A model generated the notes under the pieces. It had not been told where the DNA came from, did no database searches, and worked only from the letters and a program-made list of their open reading frames with translations. The translations under genes were made by a program, and so were the position numbers. Of a stretch of 35,491 nucleotides of DNA, positions 31,204-35,491 are shown in pieces. Source of the stretch: Gemmatimonadota bacterium (lineage in GTDB: Bacteria; Latescibacterota; UBA2968). The stretch covers positions 68,810 to 104,300 of the forward strand of contig PBWH01000016.1 in NCBI GenBank assembly GCA_002727195.1, written 5' to 3'. The first letter of the stretch is position 1. Every line of letters starts with the position of its first letter.

Positions 31204-31512
31204 GTGCCCGCGCAGAAAATCCGCATCCGCCTGAAGGCCTACGACCACCAGGCACTTGATCGCTCGGCCGAGGATATCGTCCTGACGGCGAAACGCACCG
31301 GAGCACTGATCTCTGGGCCGATCCCGCTTCCGACGAAGCGGTCGCTGTATACCGTGCTGCGTTCGCCGCACGTGAACAAGAAGTCGCGGGAGCAGTTCGA
31401 AATGAGGATTCACAAACGCCTCATCGACATTCACAACTCGACACCGCAGACGGTGGACGCGCTGATGAAGCTCGACCTGCCGGCCGGTATCGACATCGAG
31501 ATCAAGGTCTGA
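31204..31512 (+). CDS. rpsJ: 30S ribosomal protein S10
   Basis: A 102-residue S10, also the NusB partner (NusE) in antitermination complexes. Family motifs: [35 protein letters not shown] and [10 protein letters not shown]. The GTG at 31204 follows GGGAGACGAAC, 11 bases after tuf. The S10 operon therefore joins the str operon without an obvious promoter or terminator. Confidence 0.96.
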   Translation: MPAQKIRIRLKAYDHQALDRSAEDIVLTAKRTGALISGPIPLPTKRSLYTVLRSPHVNKKSREQFEMRIHKRLIDIHNSTPQTVDALMKLDLPAGIDIEIKV

Positions 31513-31514
31513 CC

Positions 31515-32138
31515 GTGCTTGGATTGATCGGTAAAAAAGTGGGGATGACCCAGATCTTCGACGACAGCGAGCAGATGGTACCTCTCACGGTCGTGGAAGC
31601 TGGGCCCTGCCCCGTCGTTCAGGTGAAGACAGAAGCCTCTGACGGCTACGCCGCTCTGAAAGTCGCTTTTGGCGACGTCAAGGAATCGCGGATGACCAAG
31701 CCGGAGCGAGGTGTCTTTGACAAGAGCGGCGTGGCCCTGCACAGGGTGCTGAAGGAGTTCCGTGTCGACGGTGAGCCCGAACAGGCTGTCGGTGATGTCC
31801 TGAATGTGACGCTTTTCGAGGCAGGAGAAGTCGTCGATGTCTCCGGGCGTTCGAAGGGGCGGGGCTTCGCCGGTGGCGTGAAGCGGCACGGATTCAAGGG
31901 GGGGCCCAAGACGCACGGTCAGTCGGATCGGCATCGTGCGCCGGGTTCGATCGGTCAGAGTTCTACACCGTCGAAGGTGATGAAGGGTATCCGCATGGCC
32001 GGTCATATGGGAGATCGAAACGTGACCTCGTGCGGGTTGACTGTCTTCGGAATCGATGAAGACCGGAATCTGCTGTTGATCAAGGGGGCCGTTCCCGGTG
32101 GCAACGGGTCGACGGTCGTCATTCGAAAGCGCAAGTAA
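31515..32138 (+). CDS. rplC: 50S ribosomal protein L3
   Basis: A 207-residue L3 with the KVGMTQIF opening and the conserved loop reaching the peptidyl-transferase centre (GRGFAGGVKRHGF, THGQSDRHRAPGSIG). It starts with GTG two bases after the rpsJ stop. It is an early assembly protein of the large subunit. Confidence 0.96.
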   Translation: MLGLIGKKVGMTQIFDDSEQMVPLTVVEAGPCPVVQVKTEASDGYAALKVAFGDVKESRMTKPERGVFDKSGVALHRVLKEFRVDGEPEQAVGDVLNVTLFEAGEVVDVSGRSKGRGFAGGVKRHGFKGGPKTHGQSDRHRAPGSIGQSSTPSKVMKGIRMAGHMGDRNVTSCGLTVFGIDEDRNLLLIKGAVPGGNGSTVVIRKRK

Positions 32139-32140
32139 CA

Positions 32141-32773
32141 ATGGCAACGGTTGACGTATACGATGTCCAGGGCAAGGCTGTCGGTAAGGCCGACTTGGAC
32201 GATGCTCTGTTTGGTGTAGAGCCCTCAGAGGGAGCGATCTACCAGGCGGTGAAGGCTCATCGCACGAACCGTCGACAGGGCACAGCCGCGACCAAAACGC
32301 GTGCCGAGGTGTTCCTGACGAAGCGGAAGATGTATCGCCAGAAAGGGACGGGACGGGCTCGCGCGGGTAAGGCGAGCTCACCAGTTCGTGTGGGAGGTGG
32401 CGTCGCGCACGGTCCTCAGCCGAGGTTCTACTCCGAGCGGGTGCCACAGAAGGTGCGGACGCTCGCACTGAGATCCGCCTTCTCGCTCAAGGCTTCTGCC
32501 GATGGCGTCAAGGTGCTCCAGGATTTCAAGCTGGAAGCTCCGAAGACGAAGGAGATCGCGAGCATCACAAAGGCGATCGAGGCAGATTCAGGTAAAACGC
32601 TGATGCTGATCGATCAGCACGACGGCAACATCGCGAAGTCGTGCCGGAACATTCCGGGTCTCGACTGCCTCGCGGTGGGCCAAGTCTCGACCTACGATGT
32701 GATCAATGCGGACCGTGTCGTCTTCACCGAGAGCGCGCTGGGCCGAGCCCAGGGACTGTGGGGTGCATCGTGA
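32141..32773 (+). CDS. rplD: 50S ribosomal protein L4
   Basis: A 210-residue L4 with the long loop lining the peptide exit tunnel ([30 protein letters not shown]). In E. coli L4 also represses its own operon. It starts with ATG two bases after the rplC stop, and its stop overlaps rplW (GTGA). Confidence 0.96.
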   Translation: MATVDVYDVQGKAVGKADLDDALFGVEPSEGAIYQAVKAHRTNRRQGTAATKTRAEVFLTKRKMYRQKGTGRARAGKASSPVRVGGGVAHGPQPRFYSERVPQKVRTLALRSAFSLKASADGVKVLQDFKLEAPKTKEIASITKAIEADSGKTLMLIDQHDGNIAKSCRNIPGLDCLAVGQVSTYDVINADRVVFTESALGRAQGLWGAS

Positions 32774-33057
32774 AGAACCTGAGGGAAGTCATCCGTCGAC
32801 CGCTGATCACGGAGAAGGCCACGCAGCTTCAGGAAGCGGCTGGGAAGTATTCCTTCGAAGTCGATACACGCGCGAACAAGATCGATGTCAAGCGCGCCGT
32901 CGAGGCGATGTTCGATGTCAAAGTCGTCAAAGTCAACACGACCTCTGTGCACGGCAAAGTGAAGCGGCTCGGCCGTTTCGCGGGACGTCGATCGGATTGG
33001 AAGAAGGCGATCGTCACCCTGGCGGACGGTGAGACCATCGATTTCTTCGAGAGTTAA
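32770..33057 (+). CDS. rplW: 50S ribosomal protein L23
   Basis: A 95-residue L23, at the tunnel exit where trigger factor and SRP dock. Motifs: [12 protein letters not shown] and the loop with [10 protein letters not shown] and [13 protein letters not shown]. The GTG at 32770 overlaps the rplD stop by four bases; the open frame continues upstream inside rplD but that part is not family-like. Confidence 0.95.
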   Translation: MKNLREVIRRPLITEKATQLQEAAGKYSFEVDTRANKIDVKRAVEAMFDVKVVKVNTTSVHGKVKRLGRFAGRRSDWKKAIVTLADGETIDFFES

Positions 33058-33061
33058 ACCC

Positions 33062-33889
33062 ATGGCCAAATCATTCAGACCCGTAACACCATCACTCCGG
33101 TTCAAGACGGTCTCGACATTCGAGGACGTCACAAAGTCAACACCGGAGAAGTCTCTGCTTGAGCCGAAGAAGCGGACCAGCGGCCGGAATAACAAAGGCC
33201 GTGTCACGGTTCGTCACCGGGGCGGCGGACATCGACGCCATTACCGGAAAATCGACTTCAAGCGGAACAAGCTTGAGATACCGGCCAAGGTAGCCGCGAT
33301 CGAGTACGATCCTAACCGGTCTGCCCGAATCGCCTTGCTTCACTATGAGGATGGCGAAAAGCGTTACATCCTAGCTCCGATTGGCCTGGGGGTAGGAACC
33401 ACGGTTGTCGCCGGTCCGGATGCGGACATCCAAGTCGGGAACGCGCTTCCTCTTGAGCGTATCCCGGACGGAACGAGTGTCCACAACGTCGAGCTTCAGC
33501 CCGGGAAGGGTGGTCAGATGGGCCGCTCCGCAGGTACGATGATCCAGGTGATGGCCAAGGAAGGTGACTACGCTCAGCTTCGGTTGCCCTCTGGCGAGAT
33601 GCGCCTTGTCCGGTTGACGTGCTATGCCACGGTCGGGCAGGTGGGGAACACGGATCACGAGAACATCGTTCTGGGAAAGGCGGGACGCTCTCGCTGGCTC
33701 GGTCGCCGGCCGGCCGTACGCGGCGTCGCGATGAACCCGATCGACCACCCGCACGGTGGTGGTGAAGGGCGCGCGTCCGGAGGCGGCCATCCGGTCACGC
33801 CGTGGGGGCAGCCCACGCGAGGCTACAAGACGAGAAAGAAGAAGAAGAAGTCGACCAAGTTCATCGTGCGCGACAGACGAAAGAAGTAG
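33062..33889 (+). CDS. rplB: 50S ribosomal protein L2
   Basis: A 275-residue L2, bridging the subunits near the peptidyl-transferase centre. Motifs: [19 protein letters not shown] in the N-terminal part and [16 protein letters not shown], which holds the conserved His. It ends in a Lys/Arg-rich tail. The ATG at 33062 lies four bases after the rplW stop. Confidence 0.97.
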   Translation: MAKSFRPVTPSLRFKTVSTFEDVTKSTPEKSLLEPKKRTSGRNNKGRVTVRHRGGGHRRHYRKIDFKRNKLEIPAKVAAIEYDPNRSARIALLHYEDGEKRYILAPIGLGVGTTVVAGPDADIQVGNALPLERIPDGTSVHNVELQPGKGGQMGRSAGTMIQVMAKEGDYAQLRLPSGEMRLVRLTCYATVGQVGNTDHENIVLGKAGRSRWLGRRPAVRGVAMNPIDHPHGGGEGRASGGGHPVTPWGQPTRGYKTRKKKKKSTKFIVRDRRKK

Positions 33890-33918
33890 CGCCGGACTAA
33901 AAGCACAGGAATCCACGA

Positions 33919-34206
33919 ATGTCTCGTTCCCTCAAAAAAGGTCCCTATATCGAGCCAAGCCTCGCCAAGAAGGTCGAGGCTATGAACAAGTCGGGTGAAA
34001 AACGCGTGATCCAGACCTGGGCGCGTCGCTCGACGATTTCTCCCGATTTCGTCGGTCATACACTGGCGGTGCACAACGGGAACAAGTTCATCCCGGTCTA
34101 CGTGACCGAGAACATGGTTGGCCACAAGCTCGGAGAGTTCGCCCCGACCCGGACGTATCGCGGTCACGGCGGTCAGTTAACCGAGCGGTCGACCCAACTG
34201 AAATAG
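33919..34206 (+). CDS. rpsS: 30S ribosomal protein S19
   Basis: A 95-residue S19 of the 30S head: opening [10 protein letters not shown], then [18 protein letters not shown] and the [17 protein letters not shown] signature. It lies 29 bases after rplB in the standard S10-operon order. Confidence 0.97.
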   Translation: MSRSLKKGPYIEPSLAKKVEAMNKSGEKRVIQTWARRSTISPDFVGHTLAVHNGNKFIPVYVTENMVGHKLGEFAPTRTYRGHGGQLTERSTQLK

Positions 34207-34216
34207 GACTAGATCG

Positions 34217-34558
34217 ATGGAAGCACGGGCCATTCTCAGGTATGCAAAGATCTCCCCGCGTAAGTCACGCCAGGTCGTGGATCTGGTTAGGGGCAAAGGG
34301 GTCGAGGAAGCACTGAACATCCTCCAGTTCACGCCGAAAAAGGCTGCGCGTCTGGTCGAGCGCACGCTCCGGTCCGCGATTGCAAACGCGATCAACCGGG
34401 AAGAAGAGCCGGCGCGGGAAGAGGAGCTTTATGTCAGGGCCGCCTTTGTCGACGGCGGTATCGCATTCAAGCGGATTCGGCCGATGCCCCGTGGGGCGGC
34501 CGGCCATATACGCAAGCGCATGAGCCACATCACACTCGTCGTTTCCGACGAGGCCTAA
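34217..34558 (+). CDS. rplV: 50S ribosomal protein L22
   Basis: A 113-residue L22 with the tunnel-wall beta-hairpin ([20 protein letters not shown]) whose residues influence macrolide binding in other bacteria. The opening [20 protein letters not shown] is typical. It starts with ATG ten bases after rpsS. Confidence 0.96.
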   Translation: MEARAILRYAKISPRKSRQVVDLVRGKGVEEALNILQFTPKKAARLVERTLRSAIANAINREEEPAREEELYVRAAFVDGGIAFKRIRPMPRGAAGHIRKRMSHITLVVSDEA

Positions 34559-34571
34559 TCAGGGGGCGCTC

Positions 34572-35228
34572 TTGGGACAGAAGACCCATCCGATAGGATT
34601 CCGACTCGGCGTATCGAAAGACTGGTCGTCACGCTGGTACGCCAACAAGGCCGATTTCGCCGGTCTGCTCGAAGAAGACTTGATGCTGCGTCGCTACATC
34701 AACAGCCGGCTTCAGCGAGCCAGCTTGGCCAAGGTGGACATCGAGCGTGCTCCGAAGCGTGTGACGATTTCGATCCACACTGCCCGACCCGGTATCGTCA
34801 TCGGTCGGAAGGGTGCAGAGGTCGACAAGTTGCGTGATGAGCTGAAGCACATCACGGGCAAAGAGATCTACATCAACATCCAAGAGATCAAGCGTCCTGA
34901 GTTGAATGCCCAGCTGGTGGCGGACAACATCGCTCGACAGCTTGAGCAGCGCGTGTCGTTCCGACGAGCCATGAAGAAGGCTGTCGCTTCCGCGCTCCGA
35001 ATGGGCGCCGAGGGCATCAAGGTAATCTGCTCTGGACGATTGGGTGGAGCCGAGATGGCACGGCGTGAGATGACGGAGCCGGCGGGTCGGGTCCCTCTGC
35101 ACACACTCCGCGCAGATATCGATTACGCCCGCTCGACGGGGTATACGACTTCGGGAACCGTCGGTGTCAAGGTTTGGATCTGCCACGGTGAAGTGGTCCC
35201 AGAAAAGGAACAGAGCCTCGCAGGCTAG
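34572..35228 (+). CDS. rpsC: 30S ribosomal protein S3
   Basis: A 218-residue S3 with a TTG start at 34572 ([13 protein letters not shown]) after AGGGGGCG at 34561-34568. The KH domain carries [14 protein letters not shown] at about 76-89, and the C-terminal domain has the [12 protein letters not shown] motif. It forms the mRNA entry site with S4 and S5. Confidence 0.97.
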   Translation: MGQKTHPIGFRLGVSKDWSSRWYANKADFAGLLEEDLMLRRYINSRLQRASLAKVDIERAPKRVTISIHTARPGIVIGRKGAEVDKLRDELKHITGKEIYINIQEIKRPELNAQLVADNIARQLEQRVSFRRAMKKAVASALRMGAEGIKVICSGRLGGAEMARREMTEPAGRVPLHTLRADIDYARSTGYTTSGTVGVKVWICHGEVVPEKEQSLAG

Positions 35229-35246
35229 GAAAGAGGAACCGCAGTT

Positions 35247-35491
35247 ATGTTGATGCCGAAGAGAGTTAAGTGGCGCAAGGTCCAGCGAGGCCGGATGAAG
35301 GGGATGGCCAAGGGCGGAAGCCAGGTCAACTTTGGTGAGTATGGCCTACAGGCCCTAGAGCCGGGGTGGATTACCAGCCGTCAGATCGAGGCCGCGCGGG
35401 TCGCGATTACGCGTTCACTCGGTCGTGGTGGAAAGATCTGGATTCGCGTTTTTCCGGATAAGCCGATCACTGTGAAGCCAGCGGAAACCCG
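35247..35491 (+). CDS. rplP: 50S ribosomal protein L16 (cut by the window end)
   Basis: The first 81 codons of L16: [19 protein letters not shown], then the [23 protein letters not shown] stretch around the A-site tRNA-binding surface. The ATG at 35247 has AGAGGA about 10 bases upstream; an ATG two codons later is also possible. The gene continues past the right edge, following rpsC as in other S10 operons. Confidence 0.95.
   Translation, partial: MLMPKRVKWRKVQRGRMKGMAKGGSQVNFGEYGLQALEPGWITSRQIEAARVAITRSLGRGGKIWIRVFPDKPITVKPAET

Overview
The window is a stretch of bacterial chromosome, moderately G+C rich by eye. Its right-hand 20 kb is the conserved transcription/translation core and its left-hand 15 kb is a set of envelope, amino-acid and accessory genes. 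A lipobox lipoprotein and a beta-barrel protein ending in Phe point to a diderm cell. A complete Bat (aerotolerance) operon and a charged insertion late in RpoB would fit the Bacteroidota/Gemmatimonadota/Latescibacterota side of the tree, but I cannot fix the phylum from this window. The best sigma-70 promoters share the pattern TTGACA-17 nt-TATATT.

Layout. 1-6784 (+): an unidentified open frame, then a tightly overlapped Bat operon: a DUF4381-like membrane protein, BatA, BatB, BatC, BatD and BatE. 6864-10272 (+): threonine synthase, then a promoter, a SAM-II riboswitch, an intrinsic terminator, cystathionine gamma-synthase and a DUF4013 membrane protein. 10337-14933 (-): a beta-barrel outer-membrane protein and TPR lipoprotein pair, a decayed sensor histidine kinase, and a TIM-barrel sugar isomerase/epimerase-like protein. 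15086-15756 (+): tRNA-Tyr, tRNA-Gly, tRNA-Thr and tRNA-Trp. 15802-26777 (+): secE-nusG-rplK-rplA-rplJ-rplL-rpoB-rpoC. 26810-35491 (+): a strong promoter, then rpsL-rpsG-fusA-tuf running straight into the S10 operon (rpsJ-rplC-rplD-rplW-rplB-rpsS-rplV-rpsC-rplP, the last cut by the window end).

How the genes work together. The most interesting part is the aspartate-family branch at 6.8-9.6 kb. Both the threonine synthase and the cystathionine gamma-synthase resemble the plant-type enzymes closely, as I remember those sequences. In plants both enzymes use O-phosphohomoserine and both steps respond to S-adenosylmethionine (SAM). Here the two genes are adjacent and the methionine branch sits behind a SAM-II riboswitch coupled to an intrinsic terminator. 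This suggests a compact bacterial version of the plant phosphohomoserine/SAM control point. The remaining points of note are smaller: unusual residues at rifampicin-contact positions in RpoB, a histidine kinase decayed by several stops and frameshifts, a tRNA-secE cluster without tuf or rpmG, and hairpins between ribosomal/RNA-polymerase genes that may be regulatory.
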